64,000 nt of DNA, taken from contig NZ_QIBZ01000007.1 in NCBI RefSeq assembly GCF_003725955.1, positions 57,409-121,408 of the forward strand, given 5' to 3'. The position numbers and the translations under genes are program-made. Positions 8,842 through 17,793 of the stretch are shown here, in pieces (the stretch's first letter is position 1; each line of letters opens with the position of its first letter). The DNA is from Slackia isoflavoniconvertens (GTDB lineage Bacteria > Actinomycetota > Coriobacteriia > Coriobacteriales > Eggerthellaceae). The notes beneath the pieces were generated by a model. It did not search any database. It had not been told where the DNA came from and saw only the letters and a program-made list of their open reading frames with translations.

Positions 8842-9145
8842 TCATAATTTCGCTGCGGCAACCTCAGTCCCTTCCGATTGCGCAGTATCGAATTCCGCAC
8901 GTCCGTCGTTTTCCGCTTGGGCTTCCCTATAATGCTCAGCTGCGCCTTCAGCCTCGGCGCCATCGACGAAAATGTCTTTCGGCAACACGAGGTTCGCGAT
9001 AACCGCCACCAAGAACACCACGGCCACGCAGTTATCGGCAAATACGTTCTGCAGCATTTCGGGCAACAAAACGAAAATTTCAGACACCTGGGTGAATCCG
9101 ATGCCTATGGTTGAAACCTTGGGCTGCGGTTTCTGTTTTCGACAT
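8842..9145 (-). pseudogene. xanthine/uracil permease (NCS2) with a large internal deletion
   Basis: The start survives: ATG at 9145 with AAAGGA upstream, reading MSKTETAAQ, then the frame is lost. In the next frame, starting at about base 9118, the sequence reads VSTIGIGFTQVSEIFVLLPE, then MLQNVFADN and VIANLVLP, which is the last membrane segment of nucleobase:cation symporter-2 permeases such as PbuX and UraA, with a 40-residue tail. A typical protein has about 450 residues; some 350 are missing between the two pieces. It lies directly downstream of xpt, as pbuX does in Bacillus xpt-pbuX, so it was probably a xanthine permease. Bases 8750-8841 hold nothing I recognise. Confidence 0.65.
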
Positions 9146-9183
9146 GGGAGCGTCCTTTATTCGCGTTCGGTTTTCCGGCAAAC

Positions 9184-9217
9184 AAAAAAGGCTCGCTGCC
9201 GCATGCGGCAGCGAGCC
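9184..9217 (-). terminator. terminator after xpt
   Basis: Perfect 14-bp palindrome (GGCTCGCTGCCGCA and complement) followed on the minus strand by TTTTTTG. It separates xpt from the permease remnant. Confidence 0.85.
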
Positions 9218-9234
9218 CCTCTCTTCAAAATAAT

Positions 9235-9867
9235 TTATGCTTCGCAGGTTTCCACAGTCAGCTCGTGGCTCGGCGCAGGCTCGCCGGCCTGGCGGAACGT
9301 AATCTGGCCCGTGGTGGGATCCATTGCGTCGACAATAGCGAGCGACTCCAAGTGATAGCCGCGCTCGCGCAGGCTCGCGCCGCCGGGCTGGAAGCCCTTC
9401 TCAACCGCAATGCCAATACCCTCAACCGTAGCGCCAGCCGCTTCGACAATCTCGAGCAGGCCATTGAGCGCGCAGCCGTTCGCCAAAAAGTCATCGATGA
9501 TAAGCACGTGGTCGTCGGGGCCAATGAACTTCTTGGACACGATAACGTCGAATACCTTGCCATGCGTAAAGCTCTGGATGCGCGTGCGATACATTTCGCC
9601 ATCGAGATTGATAGACTGGGCCTTTTTCGCAAATACCACAGGGGCGTTGTCGAAATGACGAGCAGCCATGCAAGCAATTCCGATGCCGGATGCCTCGATG
9701 GTAAGAATTTTATTGATGGGGGCATCAGCGAACAGGCGCTTGAATTCCGCACCCATCGCATCAAGCAGCTCGATATCGATGCGATGGTTCAAAAAACCGT
9801 CAACCTTCAAAACGCCCTCGGCCTTCACCACGCCGTCACGTTGAATGCGATCCTCGAGAAGCTTCAC
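9235..9867 (-). CDS. xpt: xanthine phosphoribosyltransferase
   Basis: 210 residues, normal for the family. It makes XMP from xanthine and PRPP in purine salvage. Seen: N-terminal MKLLEDRI, the IEASGIGIA segment, and the PRPP-binding motif [14 protein letters not shown] (about residues 122-135) followed by the [20 protein letters not shown] region typical of Xpt. The start is GTG at 9867 with AAAGGGTAGGGC before it. The permease that normally accompanies it is broken (8842-9145). I looked for a guanine/xanthine riboswitch in the 160 bases upstream and saw none. Confidence 0.93.
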   Translation of the reverse strand: MKLLEDRIQRDGVVKAEGVLKVDGFLNHRIDIELLDAMGAEFKRLFADAPINKILTIEASGIGIACMAARHFDNAPVVFAKKAQSINLDGEMYRTRIQSFTHGKVFDVIVSKKFIGPDDHVLIIDDFLANGCALNGLLEIVEAAGATVEGIGIAVEKGFQPGGASLRERGYHLESLAIVDAMDPTTGQITFRQAGEPAPSHELTVETCEA

Positions 9868-10026
9868 GCCCTACCCTTTCTCTTGCGGCAGCCAGCACGC
9901 CACCAGCCAATGCAGTTATAAATAGGTAGTTTAGCAGCTAACCGAGAAAGAGGAAGAAATGAATCGAGGGAGCCAAAAATCAGCGCAACATCCAAAATGG
10001 ACGGACTTCGCGACATTTTTTGCAAC

Positions 10027-11019
10027 TTAGCGTGTATTCTTACTCGCCAGGCGACCAACGAATCGAGCAAGCAGGTTGAATGCCAGAATGCACACCATGA
10101 GCACCGCAGCGACACCACTCGAAACCGCGTCCAAGTCGGGCACCACACATTCGCTGTTGATCTTCCAGATGTGCACCGCAAGCGTCTCGGCTGGGCGGAA
10201 CACATTCCACGGGCACGAAGCGCTCGAAAAGTCGAAACTCGTGAAATCGAGCATGGGCGCCGACTGCCCCGCCGTATAAATAAGCGCCGCAGCCTCGCCA
10301 AACACACGTCCCGCCGACAAAATGATGCCCGTGATAATAGCGGGCAACGCCGCGGGGAGCAGCACGTGAATGGTCGTCTCCCAACGGCTCGCTCCGAGCG
10401 CTAAACCGCCTTCGCGCTGGTCGTTGGGGATAGCCTCGAGCGCCTGCTGAATAACGCGCACCAAAATGGGCAGATTGAACATCGTGAGCGCCAAAGCACC
10501 CGATAAAATGCTGAAGCCCCAGCCCATTTGCAACACGAAGAACAGGAATCCGAACAGGCCAACCACAATGGAGGGCAACGACGAAAGCGCCTCAATGGCC
10601 GTTTTCACGAAATGCGTCAAGCGGTTCTTCGGAGCGTACTCAGTAAGGTAGATCGCGCCGCCAAGCGCGATAGGCACCGAAATAAGCAAAGTGAGCACCA
10701 GCAAATAGAACGAGTTGAACAGCTCGGGGCCAATGCCGCCGCCTTCCTTGAATTGCTCGGGCTTGCCTGTGAGGAAGCTCACGTCAAACAGCTTGCCCGC
10801 ACCGCTCGCCACAATGTACGCGATAAGCGAGAACAGCAACGCGCAAATCGCAGCTACGATGGCGAACAGCACGCCCGTGGCGAATGTATCCTGCAAGGCA
10901 ATGCGACAAGCAAGAGCACCTTCCGCCTTCTCGCTTTGCGCTCGATTCGGCGCCCCCTGCGGCGGGCGAGCTCCGACGATACCCTGATCGGCGACCATTT
11001 TGTCAACACTAGCGGCCAT
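10027..11019 (-). CDS. pstA: phosphate ABC transporter permease PstA
   Basis: 330 residues, inner-membrane permease of the high-affinity phosphate importer. About six hydrophobic segments follow a 40-residue polar N-terminus. Family segments are present: GGIGPELFNSFYLLVLTLL, EALSSLPSIVVGLFGFL and the EAA-type loop GGLALGASRWETTIHVLLPA. Its start overlaps the pstC remnant by 11 bases, the usual coupling of these genes. There is no pstB ATPase downstream: xpt follows after 160 bases. With pstC truncated and pstB absent here, the gene looks intact but may not be functional unless the partners are encoded elsewhere. Confidence 0.9.
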   Translation of the reverse strand: MAASVDKMVADQGIVGARPPQGAPNRAQSEKAEGALACRIALQDTFATGVLFAIVAAICALLFSLIAYIVASGAGKLFDVSFLTGKPEQFKEGGGIGPELFNSFYLLVLTLLISVPIALGGAIYLTEYAPKNRLTHFVKTAIEALSSLPSIVVGLFGFLFFVLQMGWGFSILSGALALTMFNLPILVRVIQQALEAIPNDQREGGLALGASRWETTIHVLLPAALPAIITGIILSAGRVFGEAAALIYTAGQSAPMLDFTSFDFSSASCPWNVFRPAETLAVHIWKINSECVVPDLDAVSSGVAAVLMVCILAFNLLARFVGRLASKNTR

Positions 11020-11272
11020 TGGCGTTCAGGCCTCCCTTGCGTTCGATGAAATGAATGATGGAGATGAACACGAACGACATCGCCAAAAGCAGCAAAGCAA
11101 GCGACCACAGAACATCGGAATATACCGTGCCCATCATCTCGTTGCCGATGCCCATGGTCAGCACGCTCGTAAGGGTGGACGCGGGAGTGAACAGGCCGTC
11201 GGGCACCTGCACGGCATTGCCGATAACCATTTGCACGGCGAGCGCCTCACCGAGCGCATTCCCAAACAACAA
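11009..11272 (-). pseudogene. pstC: C-terminal remnant of phosphate permease PstC
   Basis: Only about 87 residues remain of a protein of about 300. The segment GNALGEALAVQMVIGN is the cytoplasmic EAA-type loop of PstC, followed by two hydrophobic segments and a basic end (FIERKGG). The upstream end runs straight into the palindromic repeat at 11275-11307; before that lies phoR. There is no normal start codon or ribosome site, only TTG codons inside the T-tract. The 11-base overlap with pstA is preserved, which shows that this is a genuine pstC tail and not a small gene. Confidence 0.8.
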
Positions 11273-11274
11273 AA

Positions 11275-11307
11275 AACCTGTTAAACGCTGCGAGCATTTA
11301 ACAGGTT
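11275..11307 (-). repeat. palindromic repeat copy 1 (terminator-like, after phoR)
   Basis: 33-bp copy of the AACCTGTTAAA palindrome, centre CGCTGCGAGCA (one base differs from most copies), 16 bases after the phoR stop. On the minus strand it is followed by TTTTTT, so it should terminate phoR transcripts just before the pstC remnant. Confidence 0.85.
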
Positions 11308-11322
11308 CTCGAGATTGGCACG

Positions 11323-12801
11323 TTATTTCGCTGGAAAGCGCACTTCGATTATCGTGCCCTGAGGATCATTTCCCATCACGGTGATTTTCGCTCCGTGCAC
11401 TTGCGCGGCATGCTTAACGATGGCAAGCCCCAATCCGCTCCCGCCTGTTTCCTTCGAGCGGCTTTCGTCAACGCGGAAGAAGCGCTCGAATACGCGCTCG
11501 CGAAGCTCGAGCGGAATACCGATGCCCGTGTCGCTCATGCGCACAACGGCCGATCCGTCAGCCGCACCAATAACCGAGACTGTCGCACGGCCGCCCTCGA
11601 CATTGTAGCGAATCGCATTTTCGACCAGGTTGCGCACCATCTCGCTCAAGATTTGCATATTGCCGCGCACGACCACGAGTTCATTGCCGCTACGTTCGAT
11701 TTCGCACGTAAGAGAAACCCCGTGGTCCTCGGCATAGGGACGCAAGCGCTCGCACGCATCGTTGGCAAGAGATTCGAGCGAGACGGCCTGATTCATATCG
11801 ACGCCCAAATCATCGCCCGATGCGCCGCCTTTTCCCATGTCATCGAGCTTCGAGAGCGAAATAATATCGTCGACCATACTGCGCATGCGCTGCGATTCGC
11901 TGTGGATGGTATGCGCGAACGACTTCACGTCCTCATCTTTCGCAATACCGGCGGCGATGATTTCTGCATAACCCGAAATTACCGTGAGGGGCGTCTTAAG
12001 TTCGTGCGACACGTTTGCCGTATATTGGCGGCGCTCGCTCGCCTGAGCTTCAAGGCGCCTATGCTGAGCGTCAAGGCGCGTGAGCAAGGGGGCGAGCTCA
12101 ACCGGAGCATCCGATTCGAGAGGCCGATCCAAATCGATTCGCATAAGGTCAGCCGAAATCACCCGAGCCAAAAAACGCGACCCTACGGCCGCCGCGATAA
12201 GCGCGAGCGCCACAACCACGGCGCAGGGCCCCAGCATATGCAGCATCATGCCCCACACGCTCGACTGCGTAGTGGCGAAACGCAGCACGTCATCATTGTG
12301 AAGGCGAACAGAATGGTAAAGCGTGACCTCTTGCAGGGTTTCCGAATAGCGGCCGGCGCTGCTTTCGCCATTGAGTTCCGCCTGAACGAATTCGGGGCGA
12401 CCGGCGTGGCTTCCGAGCGTCGACACATCAGTCACGTCGTTGTCAAAGAGCACCGTACCATCGCTTGCAATGAGCGTGACGCGCATGTCGCTTCCCATAA
12501 GCTCCGACTGCTCATCAAGAAAGTCGAGCAATTCATCGCCATCGAGCTGGGCGGTCTCTATATACGAAGCATAGCGATGTGATTCGTCTGCAATTCCCTC
12601 GGATGCACGCGAGTCGAGCGTGGCGTATGACGCCGCGGCAAACGCAACAACGCACACGAGCGCCACCGCCGTTGTCGCGACCATAATAGCCGCCGCCGCC
12701 TTGTGGGCGAGCGAGTGATGCGCGAGAAGACGCTTTCGTCTCGCGGGCTTTTCAGTTTCAGAAGACGCTTTTTCCTCGTCGAGAACCGCGGTTACCACCA
12801 T
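11323..12801 (-). CDS. phoR: phosphate-regulon type sensor histidine kinase
   Basis: 492 residues. Two membrane segments (about 36-60 and 188-208) enclose a 125-residue external region. Then come a HAMP-like stretch, the phosphoacceptor box SHELKTPLTVISGYAE with His266, the N box NLVENAIRYN, the G1 box DTGIGIP, and GGSGLGLAIVKHAAQ. It should autophosphorylate and pass the phosphate to the response regulator encoded seven bases upstream. The name phoR rests on linkage to phoU and pst pieces. A terminator-like palindrome follows the stop. Confidence 0.88.
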   Translation of the reverse strand: MVVTAVLDEEKASSETEKPARRKRLLAHHSLAHKAAAAIMVATTAVALVCVVAFAAASYATLDSRASEGIADESHRYASYIETAQLDGDELLDFLDEQSELMGSDMRVTLIASDGTVLFDNDVTDVSTLGSHAGRPEFVQAELNGESSAGRYSETLQEVTLYHSVRLHNDDVLRFATTQSSVWGMMLHMLGPCAVVVALALIAAAVGSRFLARVISADLMRIDLDRPLESDAPVELAPLLTRLDAQHRRLEAQASERRQYTANVSHELKTPLTVISGYAEIIAAGIAKDEDVKSFAHTIHSESQRMRSMVDDIISLSKLDDMGKGGASGDDLGVDMNQAVSLESLANDACERLRPYAEDHGVSLTCEIERSGNELVVVRGNMQILSEMVRNLVENAIRYNVEGGRATVSVIGAADGSAVVRMSDTGIGIPLELRERVFERFFRVDESRSKETGGSGLGLAIVKHAAQVHGAKITVMGNDPQGTIIEVRFPAK

Positions 12802-12808
12802 AGGCGAC

Positions 12809-13522
12809 CTACGCCTTCAGGCGGTAGCCAACGCCGCGCACCGTTTCGATATACGTCGCCGCTTCGGAGCATGCCTCGGAAAGCTTCTTTCTCAGCGTTT
12901 GCACATGGGCATCGACCGTGCGAGTTTCGCCCGCGATGCTGTAGCCCCACACGCGGTCGAGCAGCAAGTCGCGCGACACCACGATGCCACGATTCTCCAT
13001 GAGGTAACGCAACATTTCGAATTCCTTATGCGTGAGCTGAACCTCCGCACCAGCCGCAGTTACTTGATAGCGGGCAATATCCAAGCAGATGGGGCCCGCC
13101 TCGAGCACGTCTTCATCGCTCGCTGTGCCCGGTTCGCGCTGTCCCGCCCGAACATCGCGCTCGTGTCGGCGCAGCAACGCATTCACGCGAGAGATGAGCT
13201 CCATCATGCCAAAAGGTTTCGCCAGGTAGTCATCGGCACCCGCATCAAGACCGCAAACCGTATCGAACTCGGTCGACTTCGCGGTGAGCATCATAATGGG
13301 CACGTTTGCGGTACGCGAATCAGCGCGCAAGCGTTTGAGCACAGAAATGCCGTCTTCATCGGGAAGCATTACGTCGAGAAGGAACAAATCGGGCACCTCG
13401 CCCGCAAGCGCGACGTCCATCTCGGACGCGCGCGAGAACCCGCGCGTCGCATGACCCGTTTGTTCGAGCGTATAGAGCGCCAGGTTTCGAATTTGCTCAT
13501 CATCCTCGAGGTAATAGATCAT
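12809..13522 (-). CDS. phoB: PhoB/OmpR-family response regulator
   Basis: 237 residues: receiver domain with acidic pair (Asp7, Asp8), phosphoacceptor Asp50 in LLDVMLPDEDG, and the LAKPFG lysine; C-terminal winged helix with LTHKEFEMLRYLMENRGIVV, then RTVDAHVQTLRKKL and ETVRGVGYRL. The start overlaps the phoU-fragment stop by four bases (ATGA), so the two are translationally coupled, and the kinase follows after seven bases. It should bind direct-repeat sites upstream of phosphate genes when phosphorylated. Confidence 0.9.
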   Translation of the reverse strand: MIYYLEDDEQIRNLALYTLEQTGHATRGFSRASEMDVALAGEVPDLFLLDVMLPDEDGISVLKRLRADSRTANVPIMMLTAKSTEFDTVCGLDAGADDYLAKPFGMMELISRVNALLRRHERDVRAGQREPGTASDEDVLEAGPICLDIARYQVTAAGAEVQLTHKEFEMLRYLMENRGIVVSRDLLLDRVWGYSIAGETRTVDAHVQTLRKKLSEACSEAATYIETVRGVGYRLKA

Positions 13523-13758
13523 CCGAGAACCTCTCCTTTATAACGGCCGGTCAGTGCGTATTCTACCCATTCGGCGATGTTTTGGGCATGGTCGCCCACT
13601 CGTTCAAGATATTTTGCGAGCATGAGCGCCTCGACGAGGTTCGATGCGACGCCGCCCTCGTCCTGAATGCCCCGCACCACATCGACTTTGAGGCTTTCGA
13701 AGAGCGCATCAATTTGCGTATCTTCCGCGATTTTCGTTTCATTTGAAGCCTCGGCCAC
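13519..13758 (-). CDS. phoU: half-length PhoU (C-terminal repeat only)
   Basis: 79 residues matching only the second three-helix repeat of PhoU (normally about 220 residues with two repeats). The diagnostic KYLERVGDHAQNIAEW segment is intact. The start is GTG at 13758 with GAAAGG upstream, and the stop overlaps phoB. PhoU links the Pst transporter to PhoR and keeps the kinase quiet at high phosphate. Here it may be a deletion product that retained a usable ribosome site, or a functional half protein. A small inverted repeat (CTTCCCG, 13769-13791) sits just upstream. Confidence 0.7.
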   Translation of the reverse strand: MAEASNETKIAEDTQIDALFESLKVDVVRGIQDEGGVASNLVEALMLAKYLERVGDHAQNIAEWVEYALTGRYKGEVLG

Positions 13759-13930
13759 AAGCGCCCTTTCTTCCCGAATTAAAACCGGGAAGAAACTTTA
13801 CGGATGGGCGGCACGCTCGACGTTAGACGTTTGCAAAATTTGCGTAAAGAAGGGAGCAGGACGGCCGTGAACATCCAGGGCATTCACCTTGAATCATTGA
13901 CAAAACAGTGCAAGACACACAGCAAGACAT

Positions 13931-13953
13931 GCTAAATGCTCGCAGCATTTAGC
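13931..13953 (+). repeat. palindromic repeat copy 2 (short form)
   Basis: GCTAAATGCT-CGC-AGCATTTAGC, a perfect 10-bp stem with the same centre as the other copies but without the outer AACCTG arms. It is in opposite orientation to copy 3. Confidence 0.7.
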
Positions 13954-14167
13954 ACTCTCAAGACAGACGCTCGCTGACCGACGCCCAACCTGCCACATCG
14001 CCGCGAATGGGACCGAAGGGCGTCTGCGGCGAATGCTCGGTTTCTCATACCCCCTTAAAAACGGGAAACCGCAGCGAGGCGCATAGCGAGCCAAAGGCGA
14101 GCGGTAGCCGAGCGGGCATTTGCGGCGGACGTCCTTCGGCCCATCCGCCGGCTAACCGCACCGAAAA

Positions 14168-14200
14168 AACCTGCTAAACGCTACGAGCATTTAACAGGTT
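14168..14200 (-). repeat. palindromic repeat copy 3 (terminator-like, after folD)
   Basis: 33-bp copy, eight bases after the folD stop. One arm has CTGCTAAA. The minus strand continues with TTTTTT. Confidence 0.85.
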
Positions 14201-14208
14201 TAGAGTAG

Positions 14209-15078
14209 TTACGCCGTCTGGCAAGACGGCGTAACCATCCCTTCGGCGGCTTCCACCACGTGTTTCATGAGCATGCTCGTGGTCACACCGCCAATGCCGC
14301 GCGGGACGGGGGTAATGGCGTCGACGATCGGCTCAATCGCGTCGAAATCGGCGTCACCGCACAGGTTGCCCGCCTCGTCAACGTTAATGCCCACGTCGAG
14401 CACTGTCTGACCGGGATGGAAGAAATCGCGGCCATACGCTTTCGCGCGGCCCGTGGCGAGAATCACCACATCGCCTTTGCGCACGATGGCGGGCAAATCG
14501 CCCGTACGCGAATGGCACGTGGTCACCGTCGCGTGGCGATCGAGCAGAAGCACGCTCACGGGTTTGCCAACAACCAAGCTGCGCCCCACGACAACTACGC
14601 GCTTGCCCGCAATGGGAATGTCGTACGCGTCGAGCATCTCGATGCACGCCGCCGCCGTGCAGGGAGCATATCCGGGGCCTCGGCCTGTAAACACCGCAGC
14701 CATGGAGCCGCGACCAATGCCGTCCACGTCTTTCGCGGGATCGAGCGCATCGCAAACGGCCTCCTCGTCGAACTGCTCGGGCAGCGGGCGGAACATCAGA
14801 CAGCCGTGAATCGACGGGTCGGAGTTCACCCAGGCAATAACATCCATAAGTTCTTCTTGGGATGCATTTTCCGGAAGCGTAATGGTACGCGCGCGAATAC
14901 CCAGTCCAGCAGCGCGCTTGAGCGCCGTGCGCTCATAGGTCAAATCGTCGGGGCGCGCGCCCACGCGCACAATCGCAAGACCAGGCTTCACGCCGCGCTC
15001 TTCGAGCGCAGCAATGCGCCCCTTCAATTCCTCTCGCAGCGAGTCAATAACGGGCTTTCCAAGCAGCAATTTCGCCAT
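14209..15078 (-). CDS. folD: bifunctional methylenetetrahydrofolate dehydrogenase / methenyltetrahydrofolate cyclohydrolase
   Basis: 289 residues. It interconverts 5,10-methylene-, 5,10-methenyl- and 10-formyl-tetrahydrofolate. Seen: YERTALKRAAGLGI with the active-site lysine region, the VDGIGRGSM segment, and the nucleotide-binding stretch GKRVVVVGRSLVVGKP, followed by HATVTTCHSRT and the C-terminal VPRGIGGVTTSMLM. It belongs with fhs and fchA in the same one-carbon pathway, although terminators between the three genes suggest separate transcripts. Confidence 0.95.
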   Translation of the reverse strand: MAKLLLGKPVIDSLREELKGRIAALEERGVKPGLAIVRVGARPDDLTYERTALKRAAGLGIRARTITLPENASQEELMDVIAWVNSDPSIHGCLMFRPLPEQFDEEAVCDALDPAKDVDGIGRGSMAAVFTGRGPGYAPCTAAACIEMLDAYDIPIAGKRVVVVGRSLVVGKPVSVLLLDRHATVTTCHSRTGDLPAIVRKGDVVILATGRAKAYGRDFFHPGQTVLDVGINVDEAGNLCGDADFDAIEPIVDAITPVPRGIGGVTTSMLMKHVVEAAEGMVTPSCQTA

Positions 15079-15136
15079 GACGGTTCTTTCTTCTTTTGCG
15101 GCATACGGAGCATGGAACCCACCTTAGCGCGACTCT

Positions 15137-15164
15137 AAAAAACGCCCCGAAGCGCTCCGGGGGC
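15137..15164 (-). terminator. second terminator between fchA and folD
   Basis: GCCCC/GGGGC stem with an extendable inner arm and TTTTTT on the minus strand. Confidence 0.65.
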
Positions 15165-15174
15165 AAGCTTCGCC

Positions 15175-15214
15175 AAAAAAAACAATGCCCGCCACTCTTC
15201 CGCGACGGGCATTG
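15175..15214 (-). terminator. terminator after fchA
   Basis: Stem CAATGCCCG with its complement followed by eight T on the minus strand, 23 bases after the fchA stop. Confidence 0.88.
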
Positions 15215-15236
15215 TGGATTCATATGCTGTCCGCGA

Positions 15237-15851
15237 TCATTTAATAGCAGCAGCTACTTTATCGTAAATCGCCTGGGCCGCATCGCACGGCTGCGTTAAA
15301 AGTTGCGCACATTCCTCGTTGAACGCAGCAGCCTGGACCGCATCGTCCATAAGATTCGTGTTGATATGCACATTGAGCGCCGCTGCCTGCAGGGCGCTTT
15401 TCGCCAAGATCGCCGAAGCGCCCACATCGGAAAGCACAAGTTTGCTCGCATTGCTCGCGAGGAATTCGTCGGACTCGATTACGGCCGCGCACACGCGCAT
15501 GATGCGCAACGGAACCTCGCACGCGCCCACAAGCGCCGCTTGCTCGGCCGCATGGCGCGCGGCCTTTTCTTCCTCAGTCGCACGCGAAAGCTTCCATGTG
15601 GCCGCGAGCCGGGAAAACGCCTCGGCATCTTCATCGATGAGTTCGAGCAAACGAGCTCGCGCCGCATCAAGCTCAACAACCGATGCACGCATGTCGTCGG
15701 CGACATCGGCGAACTTTGGCTTTCCCGCCATAATATTTCCCACCATGGCGCCGAGCGCCGCAGCAAGCGCGGCAGCATAGGCCGCGCCACCGCCGCCGCC
15801 AGGCACAGCGGCATCGGAAGCCAGTGCATCGACAAATTCAGTATTCACCAT
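15237..15851 (-). CDS. fchA: methenyltetrahydrofolate cyclohydrolase / formimino-THF cyclodeaminase
   Basis: 204 residues, the stand-alone cyclodeaminase domain (FTCD_C family). The N-terminal FVDALASDAAVPGGGGGAA glycine run is typical. Acetogenic and purinolytic clostridia use FchA to interconvert 10-formyl- and 5,10-methenyl-THF; the related domain removes ammonia from formimino-THF in histidine or glycine degradation. Position between fhs and folD supports the cyclohydrolase role, and the FolD cyclohydrolase activity would then be redundant, as in several acetogens. Strong terminators flank it on both sides. Confidence 0.88.
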   Translation of the reverse strand: MVNTEFVDALASDAAVPGGGGGAAYAAALAAALGAMVGNIMAGKPKFADVADDMRASVVELDAARARLLELIDEDAEAFSRLAATWKLSRATEEEKAARHAAEQAALVGACEVPLRIMRVCAAVIESDEFLASNASKLVLSDVGASAILAKSALQAAALNVHINTNLMDDAVQAAAFNEECAQLLTQPCDAAQAIYDKVAAAIK

Positions 15852-15910
15852 AGAAGCATCCTCAATAGGTCAAAGACCGTCCGCTGTCCATTTTCAAACG
15901 AGTTCCAAAT

Positions 15911-15950
15911 AAAGAAGAATGGGTCAAAGGCGCAGTCCCTTTGACCCATT
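15911..15950 (-). terminator. terminator after fhs
   Basis: Perfect 13-bp stem (AATGGGTCAAAGG and complement) with a T-rich tail on the minus strand. It lies 155 bases past the fhs stop; bases 15951-16104 show nothing else. Confidence 0.75.
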
Positions 15951-16104
15951 AAAACCCGGGTCGAACAAACATCGGCGGCATGGGCTTAGGCGAACACGGT
16001 TCGGACGAAAGCAAGGCGACGCGCAACTTCGGCACGCGATCGGCAGCTTGACCTCGAAGCGCGCCGCCAGAGACCTATGTCGCGTCGGCATAGGGGTTTA
16101 CTCG

Positions 16105-17793
16105 TTAGAACAGGCCCGTAATTTTACCGGTTTCATCGACGTCGATGTTCTCAGCCGCAGGATGCTTCGGCAAGCCGGGCATCGTCATGATGTTGCCTGT
16201 GAGTGCCACCACGAAGCCAGCGCCAGCCGACACCTTCACCTCGCGCACCGTGATGCGGAAGCCGCGCGGCGCACCGAGCAGGGTTTGGTCGTCGCTGAAG
16301 CTGTACTGGGTCTTCGCCATGCATACCGGGAACTCGCCAAAGCCCATGGACTCCAAATGCTTGATCTGCTTCTTCGCGGCAGGCGTGAAGTCGACGCCAT
16401 CGGCGCGATACACCTTCTTCGCAACGGCCTCGATTTTCTCGGCGATACCGCCCTCGTCGCCATAGGCAAACTCGAACGTCTTAGCGCTGCGGCCCTCATC
16501 GTCGCCGTTTTCGCACAGGCGCACAACCTCGCGAGCCAGCTCTTCGCCGCCTTCGCCACCCTTGGCCCACACTTCGGAAAGGGCAACGTTCACGCCGAGT
16601 TCCTTGCACTTGGCCTCAACCAAGTCGAGCTCGGCTTTCGTATCGGTCGGGAATGCGTTGATAGCAACCACACAGGGAAGCTTGTACACCGTGGTGATGT
16701 TTTCCACGTGCTGCAGCAAATTCGGAAGACCCGCCTCAAGCGCCCCAAGGTTTTCTTCATTCAGCTCGGCCTTCGGCACGCCGCCGTGGTTCTTGAGCGC
16801 GCGAACAGTCGCGACAACCACAACTGCATCGGGCTTCAAGTTCGCCAAGCGGCACTTGATGTCGAGGAATTTCTCGGCACCAAGATCGGCACCGAAACCG
16901 GCTTCCGTAATGGCGTAATCGCCCAGCGCCATGGCCATGCGCGTAGCGATGATCGAATTGCAGCCGTGGGCGATGTTCGCGAAGGGACCGCCGTGAATGA
17001 ATGCCGGCGTACCTTCAAGCGTTTGCACAAGGTTCGGCTTCAACGCGTCTTTCAGGAGTGCGCACATGGCACCCTGAGCATTCAGCTGGCCAGCGGTGAT
17101 GGGCTCGTCGGCACGCGTGTAGCCAACGACAATGCGGGCCAAACGCTCTTTGAGGTCGGAAATGCTCGTAGCCAGGCAGAAAATAGCCATGATCTCGGAG
17201 GCGACGGTGATATCGAAACCGTCCTCGCGGGGCACGCCCGAAGCCTTTCCGCCCATGCCGCACACGATATGGCGCAGCTGGCGATCGTTCATGTCGACCA
17301 CGCGCTTCCACGTGATGCGACGCACGTCGAACCCGAGCGCGTTGCCCTGGTGAATGTGGTTGTCGACCATGGCGGCAAGCAGATTGTTCGCAGCACCAAT
17401 GGCGTGGAAGTCGCCCGTGAAGTGCAGATTGATGTCCTCCATGGGAACGACCTGGGCGTATCCGCCGCCAGCGGCGCCGCCCTTAATGCCGAATACGGGG
17501 CCGAGCGACGGCTCGCGCAGCGCGACCAGAGTGTTTTTGCCAATGCGACGCATGGCGTCGGCCAAACCGACCGTAGTGGTCGTTTTGCCTTCGCCCGCAG
17601 GCGTAGGGTTAATGGCCGTAACCAGTACGAGCTTGCCGGGAGTATGGGCTTCGTCGGTAAGCAGGTTGTAGTCGACCTTCGCCTTGTAGTTGCCGTATTG
17701 CTCGAGATACTTCTCGGGCACACCAGCACGCTCGGCGATCACGGTGATTTTCTCGGGGGTTGCAGCTTGGGCAATTTCAATGTCAGTCAGCAC
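16105..17793 (-). CDS. fhs: formate-tetrahydrofolate ligase
   Basis: 562 residues, the usual length. ATP-dependent entry of formate into the folate pool as 10-formyl-THF. The nucleotide loop [20 protein letters not shown] and the segments [20 protein letters not shown] and [13 protein letters not shown] are characteristic. The start is GTG at 17793, with GAAAGG seven bases upstream, giving the N-terminus [10 protein letters not shown]; the frame stays open further upstream but that part has no family similarity. With fchA and folD it forms the methyl-branch front end, usable for purine synthesis, formate assimilation or acetogenesis. Confidence 0.95.
   Translation of the reverse strand: MLTDIEIAQAATPEKITVIAERAGVPEKYLEQYGNYKAKVDYNLLTDEAHTPGKLVLVTAINPTPAGEGKTTTTVGLADAMRRIGKNTLVALREPSLGPVFGIKGGAAGGGYAQVVPMEDINLHFTGDFHAIGAANNLLAAMVDNHIHQGNALGFDVRRITWKRVVDMNDRQLRHIVCGMGGKASGVPREDGFDITVASEIMAIFCLATSISDLKERLARIVVGYTRADEPITAGQLNAQGAMCALLKDALKPNLVQTLEGTPAFIHGGPFANIAHGCNSIIATRMAMALGDYAITEAGFGADLGAEKFLDIKCRLANLKPDAVVVVATVRALKNHGGVPKAELNEENLGALEAGLPNLLQHVENITTVYKLPCVVAINAFPTDTKAELDLVEAKCKELGVNVALSEVWAKGGEGGEELAREVVRLCENGDDEGRSAKTFEFAYGDEGGIAEKIEAVAKKVYRADGVDFTPAAKKQIKHLESMGFGEFPVCMAKTQYSFSDDQTLLGAPRGFRITVREVKVSAGAGFVVALTGNIMTMPGLPKHPAAENIDVDETGKITGLF

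Larger units (their letters stand above)
13759..14208. other. 450-bp non-coding stretch with inverted repeats
   Basis: No convincing gene. It holds a short palindrome (copy 2, 13931-13953), a long imperfect inverted repeat (arms 14010-14040 and 14108-14142) with an inner GGTTTC/GAAACC hairpin, and the full palindrome copy 3 (14168-14200) just after folD. The arrangement resembles a pair of inverted REP-like units with a structured middle. Confidence 0.5.

Noticed and set aside
9868..10020. Possible purine riboswitch upstream of xpt
   Set aside because: The conserved purine-riboswitch loop sequences and the three-way junction stems could not be found.
14008..14142. tRNA or 6S-like RNA in the inverted-repeat block
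   Set aside because: No T-loop or anticodon arm pattern and no 6S-type central bubble could be drawn.
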